Origin: Halomonas ramblicola
GTDB taxonomy: Bacteria; Pseudomonadota; Gammaproteobacteria; Pseudomonadales; Halomonadaceae
DNA: 64,000 bases
Direction of reading: 5' to 3'
Assembly: GCF_030409215.1 (NCBI RefSeq)
Contig: NZ_JAUFPL010000004.1
Coordinates: forward strand, 49,071 to 113,070
In this document: positions 54,108 to 63,256 of the stretch, one piece after another
Numbering within the stretch: position 1 is the first letter of the stretch
How the letters are laid out: the number at the start of each line of letters is the position of its first letter
Notes under the pieces: generated by a model
What the model saw: only the letters and a program-made list of their open reading frames with translations
The model's database searches: none
What the model was told of the DNA's origin: nothing
Program-made: the position numbers and the translations under genes

Positions 54108-55112
54108 TCAATCGAGATCGATCTCCCAGGGGCGCGGGCGGGTCTGCTCCTCCCGCGGCACCCGCAGCCAGACGAAGTGGTCGGCATCCAGGCGGCGCTC
54201 GCCGCTCCAGCGATAGGCGACCAGGCGGCCGAACTTCACCGCGCTGTAGTCCAGGCAGGCGATGTTGGGCGCCGGCAGCGCCGGGATGCCCTCGCACCAG
54301 TAGTGGCCGATGAACAGCGGCGGCTCCTCGGGGCCGTAATAGCTCAGCCGGGCCCGCTCCTCCGCCGCCAGGGGGCGCCTTTCCAGGTCATCCGGCAGGT
54401 TGTCGGGCTGGAAGATCACATCGCCCCAGGTCTCGGGCTCGCGAGCCCAGAAATGGGCGCGGAAGCTCTGGCGGGTGAAGCCGTCGCCGGAGTGGATCGC
54501 CACCCCGGCGGGCAGCGGGATGTGCGGGCCGCGGGTCAGGCGATCGAGGATGCGGAACGGCCGCGAGCCGGGTCTGACCGAAGCCGCCAGGAAGGCCTCA
54601 TCGATGCGTCCGTCCGGCCGCTCGCGACGCAGGTCGTCGATCAGCGCCTGGTCCCAACAGGCGTGCACGACCCGCAGGCCATCGCGCTCCAGGCACAGCG
54701 GGATGTCCAGGAACCAGGCCAGGGCCTCGTCCCACTCCTGGGGGTGGTCACGGTACTGCTCCAGGGTCTCGCGGATGATGCGAGTATGGCGGGGCGTGTG
54801 TTCGCGCAGCCAGTCGCGCCCCAGGTCCGCCGGGGCCCGGTGGCAATAGGCCAGGGCATTGACCTCGTGGTTGCCCATCACGATGTGGGCCTCGCCCTCC
54901 TCCACCATGCGCCGGGCGATCTGTACCGCCAGGCGGATGCGCGGGCCGCGGTCGATCAGGTCGCCGAGGAAGATCACCTTGCGCCGCGGGTGGCGGTAGA
55001 CGCCGCCGCGCTGGTGATACCCCAGCTTCTCCAGCAGCGCCGCCAGGGTGGCGCCACAGCCGTGGATGTCACCGATCAGGTCGTACCCCTCGAGCCTCGC
55101 CCGCTTCTTCAC
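54108..55112 (-). CDS. Metallophosphoesterase family protein
   Basis: Calcineurin-like phosphoesterase of 334 residues with all core motifs: GDIHG (residues 14-18), GDLIDRG (about 50-56), MGNHEVNALAY (about 79) and a later GHYWCEG. It resembles PrpE/ApaH-like enzymes, which act on nucleoside polyphosphates or phosphoproteins, but is longer than either. The GTG start lies one base after the nadK stop, with GGGGA upstream, so the two genes are coupled. The substrate is unknown. Confidence 0.85.
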   Translation of the reverse strand: MKKRARLEGYDLIGDIHGCGATLAALLEKLGYHQRGGVYRHPRRKVIFLGDLIDRGPRIRLAVQIARRMVEEGEAHIVMGNHEVNALAYCHRAPADLGRDWLREHTPRHTRIIRETLEQYRDHPQEWDEALAWFLDIPLCLERDGLRVVHACWDQALIDDLRRERPDGRIDEAFLAASVRPGSRPFRILDRLTRGPHIPLPAGVAIHSGDGFTRQSFRAHFWAREPETWGDVIFQPDNLPDDLERRPLAAEERARLSYYGPEEPPLFIGHYWCEGIPALPAPNIACLDYSAVKFGRLVAYRWSGERRLDADHFVWLRVPREEQTRPRPWEIDLD

Positions 55113-55113
55113 G

Positions 55114-56037
55114 TCAATCCCCCAGGCGATGGCTCCAGCCCAGCTTGCTGCGCAGGACCTCGTAGAAGTTATGCCCCAGGGGATGCACCAGGTGCACCGT
55201 CTGGGGCTTGCGGCGGATCACCAGCACGTCGTCGGGCTTGGCCACCGCCCGGGTCTGGCCGTCGCAACTGATGTGCGGGTAGGTCTGGTTGGTCTCGCCG
55301 ATGTGGATGCGGATCTCGCAGCCGGCGTCGATGACGATGGGCCGGCTGGACAGGGTGTGCGGGAACATCGGCACCAGGGTCAGGACGTCGAGCCGGGGGT
55401 GCATGATGGGCCCGCCGCCGGACAGCGAATAGGCGGTGGAGCCCGTGGGGGTGGCCACGATCAGGCCGTCGCTGCGCTGGCTATAGACGAACTGGTCATC
55501 GATGAACAGCTCGAACTCGATCATGCGCACCGCCTTGCCGGGGTGCAGGACCACCTCGTTCAAGGCATCGCCGCTGCCCATCAGGGTGCCGTCGCGGTAG
55601 AGCTCGGCATCGAGCAGGAAGCGCTCCTCCACCTCGTAGCGCCCCTCCAGCACCTCGCCGACTCGCGCCTCGAGTTCGTCCGGCGAGATGTCGGTGAGAA
55701 AGCCCAGGCGGCCACGGTTGACGCCCAGCACCAGGGTACCGCTGTAGCAGAGGGTGCGCGCGGCGCCCAGCAGGCTACCGTCGCCGCCCACCACGATCAC
55801 CAGGTCGCAGAGTTCGCCCAGCATGCGCCGGCTGGCCTCGGGATGGCCGTGATCGAGGAGCACCGTGGCGGTGCGATCCTCGACGATGACGTGGTAGTCG
55901 CGCTCGTCCAGGAAGCGCATCAGGCGCTTGAGGGTCTCGACTACCCTGGCGCTGCCCAGGCGGCCGATCAGGCCGATGTTGCGGAAGGACGCTCCCTGTT
56001 CGGTGCGCCCGCGGAGTGAGCTCTGTTCGGGTGGCAT
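55114..56037 (-). CDS. nadK: NAD kinase NadK
   Basis: ATP-dependent phosphorylation of NAD to NADP. The 307 residues carry the GGDG motif at 84-87 (LVIVVGGDGSLLGAAR), VLGVNRGRLGFLTDI, LNEVVLHPGKAVRMIEFEL and the donor-site block DGLIVATPTGSTAYSLSGGG. The C-terminus (LHRLGWSH-type tail) is as in E. coli. The ATG at 56037 matches the family start. It is read through to the metallophosphoesterase gene. Confidence 0.96.
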   Translation of the reverse strand: MPPEQSSLRGRTEQGASFRNIGLIGRLGSARVVETLKRLMRFLDERDYHVIVEDRTATVLLDHGHPEASRRMLGELCDLVIVVGGDGSLLGAARTLCYSGTLVLGVNRGRLGFLTDISPDELEARVGEVLEGRYEVEERFLLDAELYRDGTLMGSGDALNEVVLHPGKAVRMIEFELFIDDQFVYSQRSDGLIVATPTGSTAYSLSGGGPIMHPRLDVLTLVPMFPHTLSSRPIVIDAGCEIRIHIGETNQTYPHISCDGQTRAVAKPDDVLVIRRKPQTVHLVHPLGHNFYEVLRSKLGWSHRLGD

Positions 56038-56101
56038 GCACGGGCCTCTCGCATCGCAGCGGCCCATTATGGCGACTGGCCTGACCCCGGGCAAACCTGC
56101 C

Positions 56102-56971
56102 TCAGGTCATTTCGGCCGCGCGACGCACACGCCACCACTCGTTGAGGATCAGCGATCCGACGATGATCGCTCCGCCCAGCGCCAGCCGCGGCAGGTCGGC
56201 GTCGCGGTTCCAGATCACCAGGTTGACCAGCAGGCCGGCCGGGATCAGGGCGTTGTTCATGATCGCCAGGGCCCCGGCGTCCACCCGGGTGGCCCCCAGG
56301 TTCCACAGGAAGTAGCCGATCCCCGACGCCACCAGGCCCAGCCACAGCAGCACCCCCCACTGCACGCCGCTGGCGGGCAGGGCCCCGGCATTGCCCAGCA
56401 GGGCGAAGGCCGGCAGCGCCACCGCCAGGGCCCCCAGGTAGAACCAGGCGAAGACGCTGTAGCGCGGCAGGCTGTCGGGCAGCGCGGCAGAGAAGCGCCG
56501 ATAGCCCACCTGTCCCAGGGCGAAGCAGAGGTTGGCTCCCTGCACCACCAGGAAGCCGAACCAGAAGCCGCTATCGACACCGTCGTAGCGGATCACCCCG
56601 GCGCCGAGCACGGCCAGCGCCGCGGTGAGCAGGTAGAAGGGCGTGAAGCGCCCGAACAGGGCGTCGTCGAGCAGGGTGATGTAGAGCGGCGTGAAGATGG
56701 TGAACAGCAGTACCTCCGGCACCGAGAGCAGCAGGAAGGACTGGTAGAAGAAGATGTACATCACTCCCAGCTGCACCGCCCCGATGCCCATGAGGGTCAG
56801 GCGCTGACGCCCCTGCAGCAGCCGCGGACGCAGGAAGGGCAGGAACACCAACGCGGCCAGCCCGACCCGCATCAGCACGGCGAAGTAGCTGTCCACCTGG
56901 CCGGCCAGGTAGACGCCGATCAGCGAGAACGAGAAGGCCCACAACACGGTGACGCCGACGAGGAACCCCAT
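56102..56971 (-). CDS. DMT-family (EamA) transporter
   Basis: Inner-membrane carrier of 289 residues with ten predicted helices in two EamA repeats (the second starts near QGANLCFALGQVGYRRF). It resembles the carboxylate/amino acid/amine transporter subgroup. The ATG at 56971 follows AGGAG by 6 bases; a TTG two codons upstream was not used. It is 64 bases before nadK in the same direction and may be co-transcribed. The substrate is not known. Confidence 0.85.
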   Translation of the reverse strand: MGFLVGVTVLWAFSFSLIGVYLAGQVDSYFAVLMRVGLAALVFLPFLRPRLLQGRQRLTLMGIGAVQLGVMYIFFYQSFLLLSVPEVLLFTIFTPLYITLLDDALFGRFTPFYLLTAALAVLGAGVIRYDGVDSGFWFGFLVVQGANLCFALGQVGYRRFSAALPDSLPRYSVFAWFYLGALAVALPAFALLGNAGALPASGVQWGVLLWLGLVASGIGYFLWNLGATRVDAGALAIMNNALIPAGLLVNLVIWNRDADLPRLALGGAIIVGSLILNEWWRVRRAAEMT

Positions 56972-57058
56972 GGTCAACTCCTGGCATGAAAACGGTTGAC
57001 GGGATTATACGCGTCGGTGCCGCCCAGCCAAGGGTGCAGCGGACCTCATCGACCGGGT

Positions 57059-57559
57059 TCAGCCACGCCGGATCCGGTACAGGGCATGCACGACGCCGGG
57101 GAGCCAGCCCAGCAGCGTCAGCAGCAGGTTCAATGCCACCCGCCGTGCGGGATGGCCCGACAGGCCCAGCGCCAGCGGCGGCAACAGCACCGCCAGGGCC
57201 AGCAGGGCGAGGTGTGGTGCCTTCGCCGGGGCGGGCTCGTCGGGTGGCTGCACCGGCGGAGTAATGGTCTGTACCGCCCCGTCATCCGGGGCCTCGCCCG
57301 CGGGCCCGTCGCCATCCTCGTGCTCCAGGGCGCGACGGTGAGCCTCCTTGTCGATCTTCTGCTGGATACGATCGGCCTCGCCGGCGAGGTCGTCGTGGTA
57401 ACGCTCCCAATCCTCCCAGTCGAAGGGCGTACCGGCATGGGGTCGATGGCCGCCGGCCTCGCGGGCCCGCGACCAGGCCTTCTCCTCCAGGGTGTTGGGG
57501 CGTTCGCCGTCGCGCTGGCCGTCGAGCCCCTTCCTGGAGAGATATTCTCGAGCGTCCAT
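57059..57559 (-). CDS. YqaE/Pmp3-domain membrane protein with long hydrophilic N-terminus
   Basis: Protein of 166 residues. Residues 1-110 are hydrophilic and charged, with a possible coiled coil around ADRIQQKIDKEAHRRALEHE. The C-terminal 50 residues are a Pmp3/UPF0057-like two-helix domain (LPPLALGLSGHPARRVALNL, then LGWLPGVVHALYRI). Pmp3 proteins are usually about 50 residues and are linked to salt or membrane stress, so the fused extension is unusual. GAGGAGGCG precedes the ATG. It stands alone, divergent from the CBS gene. Confidence 0.78.
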   Translation of the reverse strand: MDAREYLSRKGLDGQRDGERPNTLEEKAWSRAREAGGHRPHAGTPFDWEDWERYHDDLAGEADRIQQKIDKEAHRRALEHEDGDGPAGEAPDDGAVQTITPPVQPPDEPAPAKAPHLALLALAVLLPPLALGLSGHPARRVALNLLLTLLGWLPGVVHALYRIRRG

Positions 57560-57722
57560 GGATCGCCTCCTCGGCCGAATGGATGGGTGGTGCCCTTCGT
57601 TGGAGGCCGGCTCGCCCCGTGGGGTTCCAGGCGGCCGGCCGTGGCAGCGTTGACAGATCGCCGGGCCGGCAGATGCGCCCTGTCGGCTATGCTGAAGGCG
57701 ACACGGCACAAGGAGACACGCC

Positions 57723-58130
57723 ATGCCCCGCAAGGCCCCCACCATCGTTCGTGAGATCATGTCCCGCGACTGCTACCGGGTCGCCGGCAAGACCTCGGTG
57801 TCGACCCTCGCCGAAGGCCTGGCACTGCATCGGCTGCCCGGTGCGCCGGTGGTCGACGACCACGACCAGTTGATCGGCTTCATCTCCGAGCAGGACGTGC
57901 TCGGCAAGGTCCTGGAGAGCTCCTACCTCAACGAGGAGCCGCCCCTGGTCCGCGAGCTGATGCGCAACGAGGTGCTCTCGGTGTCCCCCACCAAGAGCAT
58001 CACCGACCTGGCCCAGGAGATGCTGGGCCAGAAGCCCAAGGTCTACCCGGTGGTCGAACAGGGGCGTCTGGTCGGCATCGTGACCCGCCGCGACGTGCTG
58101 AGTGCCATCCTGCGCATGCGCCACAACTGA
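57723..58130 (+). CDS. CBS-domain protein
   Basis: Protein of 135 residues made of two CBS motifs in tandem: residues about 8-65 (VREIMSRDCYRV, LPGAPVVDDHDQLIGFISEQ) and 72-132 (VRELMRNEVLSVSP, VYPVVEQGRLVGIVTRRDVL). Such Bateman modules bind adenosyl nucleotides and regulate partners. No other domain is present, so it would act in trans; the partner is unknown. AAGGAGA precedes the ATG. Confidence 0.87.
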   Translation: MPRKAPTIVREIMSRDCYRVAGKTSVSTLAEGLALHRLPGAPVVDDHDQLIGFISEQDVLGKVLESSYLNEEPPLVRELMRNEVLSVSPTKSITDLAQEMLGQKPKVYPVVEQGRLVGIVTRRDVLSAILRMRHN

Positions 58131-58151
58131 GCCACCACGCCTTCCCCTCCT

Positions 58152-58181
58152 CGCCTCGCCCACCGGCGGGGCGAGGCGTTG
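58152..58181 (+). terminator. Probable terminator of the CBS gene
   Basis: Stem CGCCTCGCC (58152-58160) / GGCGAGGCG (58170-58178) with a 9-base loop, 21 bases after the stop, followed only by TTGTG. It is a weak T tract, so termination may be partial. Confidence 0.55.
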
Positions 58182-58187
58182 TGCCTG

Positions 58188-58220
58188 CCAAAAAGAAAGC
58201 CGCCTCCGAAGGGAGACGGC
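58188..58220 (-). terminator. Orphan intrinsic terminator on the minus strand
   Basis: On the minus strand: stem GCCGTCTCC (58220-58212), loop CTTC, stem GGAGGCGGC (58207-58199), then TTTCTTTTT. It is a strong terminator by sequence, but there is no minus-strand gene upstream until beyond tRNA-Gly, so it must end a non-coding or very short transcript. Confidence 0.75.
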
Positions 58221-58400
58221 CAAGCATCGATCGAAACTGCTAGCCAGGGCAACAGTGTTAGCGACTGCTATCGCTGCGCTGTACCCTGTGCCAGTTCTGA
58301 CAGCATAGAGCGCAAAAGTTCTCCGAGGTGCGAAAATTTCTGTCCCCTTCGCGCTCAATCGACGCCTGGTCCCCTCCGCACGCCCAGCCTGCCGGGCGGT
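58190..58400 (-). ncRNA. Candidate small RNA ending at the orphan terminator
   Basis: Inferred from the terminator at 58188-58220. Upstream of it on the minus strand is a structured stretch at about 58246-58292, with CAGGG...CCCTG enclosing ACAG...CTGT and an inner hairpin AGCGA-TAGCAG-TCGCT. No clear promoter could be assigned (a TATGCT near 58300 lacks a good -35), so the 5' end is a guess. I do not recognise a known small-RNA family. Confidence 0.35.
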
Positions 58401-58453
58401 AAACGGCAAAACAAGCAGTTATCGCCGAAATGCCGGAAAATGCGCCTGCCGGC

Positions 58454-58483
58454 TTGCAAAGGCTAAGCGATTGGTTTTACTAT
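58454..58483 (+). promoter_or_regulatory. Promoter of tRNA-Gly
   Basis: -35 TTGCAA (58454-58459), 18-base spacer, -10 TACTAT (58478-58483), 12 bases before the mature tRNA. Confidence 0.6.
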
Positions 58484-58495
58484 CCAAACCGCCTT

Positions 58496-58569
58496 GCGGG
58501 TGTAGCTCAATGGTAGAGCAGAAGCTTCCCAAGCTTAAGACGAGGGTTCGATTCCCTTCACCCGCTCCA
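58496..58569 (+). tRNA. tRNA-Gly (CCC)
   Basis: A 74-nt tRNA with acceptor GCGGGTG/CACCCGC, D arm GCTCAATGGTAGAGC, anticodon loop TTCCCAA giving CCC, T arm GGGTTCGATTCCC and encoded CCA. It closely follows E. coli glyU. The outermost anticodon-stem pair is G-A instead of Watson-Crick. Confidence 0.95.
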
Positions 58570-58634
58570 CCGCTTCCCCGCCCTCCGTGGCCCTCCCGCT
58601 TCCAGCCATACCTGGGCCACGCCAGGAGCACGCC

Positions 58635-59009
58635 ATGGCGCTCTTCCTGCTCGTCTTCGCCGTCTGCCTGCTGATCTTCGGCGGCATGCTGGCTATCCTG
58701 CTGCTGTCGGGCACACCACGCTACCGCACCGAACCGCAGCAGCTGCTCGATCTGTTCGACAGGGCCCTGGAGAGCCAGGTGGGCGAGACCGAGTGGAACA
58801 CCGTCATGGACTACCCGATCCGTCACGACGACTACCTGGACGGCGTGCGGCGCCGCGCCCGGCGCCTCATGGACGAGCATGGTAACCATGGACGGGCCAC
58901 GCGGGGCAAGCCGTTGCTGGATGCCGAGGGCCGCGAGGAGCTCAAGGCCCTGCGCGACCACCTGGCCAGCCGCCAGGCGCTGCACGAACAGGGAGGTGGC
59001 AACGAGTGA
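58635..59009 (+). CDS. Small membrane-anchored hypothetical protein
   Basis: Protein of 124 residues: one N-terminal transmembrane helix (LFLLVFAVCLLIFGGMLAIL, about residues 3-22) and a charged soluble part of about 95 residues. I do not recognise a family. The ATG at 58635 is preferred over 58587 because AGGAG lies 7 bases upstream and the longer form would add 16 residues overlapping the tRNA flank. It lies 66 bases after tRNA-Gly and 55 before the AraC gene. Confidence 0.65.
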   Translation: MALFLLVFAVCLLIFGGMLAILLLSGTPRYRTEPQQLLDLFDRALESQVGETEWNTVMDYPIRHDDYLDGVRRRARRLMDEHGNHGRATRGKPLLDAEGREELKALRDHLASRQALHEQGGGNE

Positions 59010-59064
59010 GATTCTGCCGCGACTCCGCTAGACTGGGGCTCGACCTCGCCTGAAGGAGGCCGAC

Positions 59065-59865
59065 ATGCGGAGCGCCATCCGCCAGATTCCTCTCGACACC
59101 GCCACCTGCCACCATGCCCACGACTACCACCAGATCGTGATCGGGCTGCGCGGCCGTGCAGAGTTCGAGATCTCGGGGCTGGGCGGCGCCTTCGAGGCCC
59201 TGGCCGGCTGCATCGTGCCCGCCAACCACCTGCACTACTATGCCGGCACCGGCGACAACCGCCAGCTGATCCTGGACCTGCCGGCCGAGGCGCCGGCCCT
59301 CACCGGGCCGCACCATGAGCTCGCCAGGCTGTTCGACGCCCCACGTTTCTTCACCCTCGATGAACCGCTCAAGCATTACCTCGACTTCCTGCTCAAGGAA
59401 CTGGAGGCCACGTCGTCTCCGCCCGCGGGTCACCAGGGCGACCGCCTCGCCGCCACCCTGCTGGGTTGCCTGCACGCTCGCCTGGCGAATGAAGAGGCGG
59501 CCCCGCGCCCTCGGCTCGACCTGCCGCGGCTGGACCGCTTCATCGAGCGTCACATCGCCGGTCGCCTGAGCGTCGCCGACCTGGCCCGCGAGGCCTGCCT
59601 CAGCGAGGCCCATTTTCGTCACTGCTTTCGCGAGCAGACCGGCCTCAGCCCCTGGCAGTACGTTCGCCGCAAACGCCTGGAGACGGCCCACCGGCTGCTC
59701 GGCGACAGCCGCCTGCCGCTCTCCGAGATCGCCGCCCTCAGCGGTTTCGCCAACCAGAGCGCGCTCTCCCACGCCTGCCGCCAGGCCTACGGCCAGCCGC
59801 CCAGCCGACTCCGCCATCGCCTCGCGACCGCGGCCTCGCCTCGGCACGCCCCGGCGCTCTCCTGA
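59065..59865 (+). CDS. AraC-family transcriptional regulator, probable activator of proline use
   Basis: Protein of 266 residues. The N-terminal half is a cupin-like sensing domain (HAHDYHQIVIGLRGRAEFEI; VPANHLHYYAGTGDNRQLIL). The C-terminal AraC helix-turn-helix pair is at about 165-260 (SVADLAREACLSEAHFRHCF; LSEIAALSGFANQSALSHAC). AAGGAGG lies just before the ATG. It sits directly upstream of putA, as PruR does in Pseudomonas, and this PutA lacks its own DNA-binding domain, so control of putA/putP is likely (inference). Confidence 0.85.
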   Translation: MRSAIRQIPLDTATCHHAHDYHQIVIGLRGRAEFEISGLGGAFEALAGCIVPANHLHYYAGTGDNRQLILDLPAEAPALTGPHHELARLFDAPRFFTLDEPLKHYLDFLLKELEATSSPPAGHQGDRLAATLLGCLHARLANEEAAPRPRLDLPRLDRFIERHIAGRLSVADLAREACLSEAHFRHCFREQTGLSPWQYVRRKRLETAHRLLGDSRLPLSEIAALSGFANQSALSHACRQAYGQPPSRLRHRLATAASPRHAPALS

Positions 59866-60058
59866 GCGCCACGCCCGGGCCAACGCCACAGCTTAGACGA
59901 AAGTTCAATCCCTCTCATCGGATGACCGCCAGGATCCGCGTTTCCGACAACAACTCCCGCGGAATCGGCAAGCACTCCCCGTCCCGCCCTCCTAGAGTCA
60001 TGGCTAGCGCCGCCACCACGGCCATGCTATCCGCCTGCCCCAACTCCAAGGGACCCCG

Positions 60059-63000
60059 ATGCTCGACGCCGACAACATGCTGGCTGCCGCCACCTGGCAG
60101 CAGGATCTCGATACCCTCTTCGCCCGCATCAGCGAGCACTACGTCAGCGACGAGGACGCCTTCGTCGCCGAGCTGATCGAGGTGCTGAGCGCCGACTCGC
60201 GCGACTTCGAGCGCATCGCCGGCAAGACCGCCGAGCTGGTGCGCGAGGTGCGCGAGATGGATACCGCGGTGGACTCCATCGACGAGTTGCTGCAGCAGTA
60301 CAGCCTCGACACCCATGAAGGGCTGATGCTGATGTGCCTGGCCGAGGCCATGCTGCGCATCCCCGACAAGGCCACCGCCGATGCCCTGATCGAGGACAAG
60401 CTCGGCCCCGCCGACTGGAAGTCCCACCTGGGCCAGAGCGAGTCCTGGTTCGTCAACGCCTCCACCTGGGGCCTGCTGATGACCGGCCGGGTAGTGACCC
60501 TGGACAAGCCCCGCGAAGGCAAGCCCAGCGGCTTTATCAACAGGCTGGTCAACCGAATGGGCGAGCCGGTGATCCGCCGCGCCATGCGCGAGGCCATGAA
60601 GGTAATGGGCAAGCAGTTCGTGCTGGGCCGTGACATCGACGAGGCCCTGAAGCGCTCCCGGCCGCTGTTCGACAAGGGCTACACCTACTCCTACGACATG
60701 CTGGGCGAGGCCGCGCGCACCCGCGACGATGCCGCCAAGTACTTCGACGACTATGCCGGCGCCATCGCGCGGGTCGGCAAGACCCGCCAGTCGCTCACGG
60801 AGAAGACCCCGGCGCCCTCGGTGTCGATCAAGCTCTCGGCGCTGCATCCCCGTTACGAGTTCGGCCGCCGCGACCAGGTCCTCGAGGAGCTGGTAGACAG
60901 CGTGAAGCGCCTGGCCGCCATGGCCCGCGAGCGTGACGTGGCCATCACCATCGACGCCGAGGAAGTGGACCGCCTCGAGCTGTCGCTGGAGGTATTCCGC
61001 GCCGTCTACGAGAGCGACGTCGGCCGGGGCTGGGGGCATTTCGGCCTGGTCGTCCAGGCCTACTCCAAGCGCGCCCTGCCGGTGCTGCACTACCTCAACC
61101 GCCTGGCCGACGACCAGGGCGACGAGATCCCCCTGCGCCTGGTCAAGGGCGCCTACTGGGACAGCGAGATCAAGGAGTCCCAGCAGCTGGGCGTCGAGGG
61201 CTACCCGGTCTACACCCGCAAGGCCTGCACCGACGTGGCCTACCTGGTGTGCGCGCGCTTCCTGCTCTCCGACGACACCCGCGGGCGCATCTTCCCGCAG
61301 TTCGCCACCCACAACGCCCATACCATCAGCGCCATCCTGGAGCAGGCCAACGACGTCGCGCGGCCCTTCGAGTTCCAGCGCCTGCACGGCATGGGCGAGG
61401 CGCTCTACGACGCCGCCCTCAAGCGCGCCCCGCAGGGCACCTATTGCCGCGTCTACGCCCCGGTGGGCGCCCACAAGGACCTGCTGCCCTACCTGGTGCG
61501 CCGCCTGCTCGAGAACGGCGCCAACTCCTCCTTCGTCCACCAGTTGGTGGACCCCAAGGTGCCCGTGGAGTCGCTCTGCGAGCACCCCGCCGAGACCCTG
61601 GGCAAGCAGGCCGGCTACGCCAATCCGCGCATTCCCCTGCCCGCCGACATCTATGGCGAGGGCCGGCGCAACTCCCGTGGGGTCAACCTCAACGTGCGCA
61701 GCCACTACCGGCCGCTGATGGACGCCATGAACCGGCACATGGAGACGGTCTATCGCGCCGGGCCGCTGCTGGCCTTCGAGGTGGCCGACGACCCGGCCAG
61801 CACCCACGAGATGAAGAGCCCCTATGATCGACGCCGGCCGGTGGGCCGCGTGCAGTGGACCAGCGCCGATCAGGCGGCCAGGGCCGTGGACGCCGCCTGG
61901 GCCGCCTTCCCGCGCTGGGAGGCCACCCCGGTGGCCGAGCGCGCCGCCATCCTGCGCCGCTTCGCCGACCTGATGGAGGCGCACCTGGCCGAGCTGATGG
62001 CGCTCTGCTCCCGCGAGGGCGGCAAGCTGCTCACCGACGGCGTCGACGAGATCCGCGAGGCGGTGGACTTCTGCCGCTACTACGCCATGCGCGCCGAGCC
62101 GCTGTTCGCCGAGCCCGTCCCCCTGCCCGGCCCCACCGGCGAGTCCAATGCCCTGCAGATGGGTGGCAAGGGCGTCTTCGCGGCGATCAGCCCCTGGAAC
62201 TTCCCGGTGGCGATCTTCTGCGGCCAGCTGGTGGCGGCCGCCGTGGCCGGCAACACCGTGCTGGCCAAGCCCGCCGAGCAGACCTCGCTGGTCGCGCACC
62301 GGGTGGTGGAGCTGCTGTTTGAAGCCGGCATGCCCCGCGACGTCGTCCAGCTGCTGCCCGGCGACGGCCCCACCGTGGGCAACGTGCTGACCCGGGACCC
62401 GCGCATCACCGGGGTAGCCTTCACCGGCGGCACCGACACCGCCCAGGTGGTCAACCGCGCCCTGGCGGGCCGCGAGGGCGCCGCCCTGCCCACCCTGATC
62501 GCCGAGACCGGCGGCATGAACGCCATGATCGTCGACTCCACCGCCCTGCCCGAGCAGGTCGTCGCCGACGTCATCCAGTCGGCCTTCCAGAGCGCCGGCC
62601 AGCGCTGCTCGGCGCTGCGCGTGCTCTACCTCCAGGAGGACGTGGCCGACCGGGTGATCGGCATCCTCGAGGGGGCCATGGCCGAGCTGCGCGTGGGCGA
62701 CCCGCGCGACCTGGGCACCGACGTGGGACCGGTGATCGACGCGGAGGCCCGCGAGGGGCTGCTGGCGCACATCGACAAGCTCAAGGGCAAGGGCCGACTG
62801 CTGGCCGAGACGCGCCTCGACCCGGCCGAGACCGAACACGGCACCTTCGTGGCCCCGGTCGCCTTCGAGATCGACGGCATCGAGGCCCTGGAGCGTGAGC
62901 AGTTCGGGCCGGTGCTGCACATCGTGCGCTACGCGGCCAGCGACCTCGACGCCGTGATCGACTCGATCAACGCCCGCGGCTACGGCCTGACCTTCGGCGT

Positions 63001-63250
63001 CCACAGCCGCAACGAATCCTTCGCCGAGGAAATAGCGCGGAAGGTCCGCGTCGGCAATGTCTACGTCAACCGCAATATCATCGGCGCCGTCGTGGGGGTC
63101 CAGCCGTTCGGCGGCCAGGGCCTCTCCGGCACGGGTCCCAAGGCGGGTGGCCCCAACTACCTGCCACGCTTCGCCACCGAGAAGACGGTGACCATCAACA
63201 CCGCCGCGCTCGGCGGCAACGCGTCACTGCTCGCGCTGGAAGACGCATAA
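60059..63250 (+). CDS. putA: Bifunctional proline dehydrogenase/P5C dehydrogenase PutA
   Basis: Oxidises proline to glutamate in two steps with FAD and NAD. The 1063 residues begin with the PutA helical domain, then the proline dehydrogenase barrel (about 190-480, SVSIKLSALHPRYEF; RLVKGAYWDSEIK), then the P5C dehydrogenase with Glu816 in LIAETGGMNAM and Cys850 in SAGQRCSALRVLY. The ribbon-helix-helix repressor domain of the 1320-residue E. coli protein is missing, so this is the non-regulatory type B or intermediate form. AAGGGA precedes the ATG. A hairpin follows at 63257. Confidence 0.96.
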   Translation: MLDADNMLAAATWQQDLDTLFARISEHYVSDEDAFVAELIEVLSADSRDFERIAGKTAELVREVREMDTAVDSIDELLQQYSLDTHEGLMLMCLAEAMLRIPDKATADALIEDKLGPADWKSHLGQSESWFVNASTWGLLMTGRVVTLDKPREGKPSGFINRLVNRMGEPVIRRAMREAMKVMGKQFVLGRDIDEALKRSRPLFDKGYTYSYDMLGEAARTRDDAAKYFDDYAGAIARVGKTRQSLTEKTPAPSVSIKLSALHPRYEFGRRDQVLEELVDSVKRLAAMARERDVAITIDAEEVDRLELSLEVFRAVYESDVGRGWGHFGLVVQAYSKRALPVLHYLNRLADDQGDEIPLRLVKGAYWDSEIKESQQLGVEGYPVYTRKACTDVAYLVCARFLLSDDTRGRIFPQFATHNAHTISAILEQANDVARPFEFQRLHGMGEALYDAALKRAPQGTYCRVYAPVGAHKDLLPYLVRRLLENGANSSFVHQLVDPKVPVESLCEHPAETLGKQAGYANPRIPLPADIYGEGRRNSRGVNLNVRSHYRPLMDAMNRHMETVYRAGPLLAFEVADDPASTHEMKSPYDRRRPVGRVQWTSADQAARAVDAAWAAFPRWEATPVAERAAILRRFADLMEAHLAELMALCSREGGKLLTDGVDEIREAVDFCRYYAMRAEPLFAEPVPLPGPTGESNALQMGGKGVFAAISPWNFPVAIFCGQLVAAAVAGNTVLAKPAEQTSLVAHRVVELLFEAGMPRDVVQLLPGDGPTVGNVLTRDPRITGVAFTGGTDTAQVVNRALAGREGAALPTLIAETGGMNAMIVDSTALPEQVVADVIQSAFQSAGQRCSALRVLYLQEDVADRVIGILEGAMAELRVGDPRDLGTDVGPVIDAEAREGLLAHIDKLKGKGRLLAETRLDPAETEHGTFVAPVAFEIDGIEALEREQFGPVLHIVRYAASDLDAVIDSINARGYGLTFGVHSRNESFAEEIARKVRVGNVYVNRNIIGAVVGVQPFGGQGLSGTGPKAGGPNYLPRFATEKTVTINTAALGGNASLLALEDA

Positions 63251-63256
63251 GCGCTT

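Noticed and set aside
59915..63004. 1029-codon minus-strand frame opposite putA
   Set aside because: Antisense to a certain gene; composition typical of a GC shadow.
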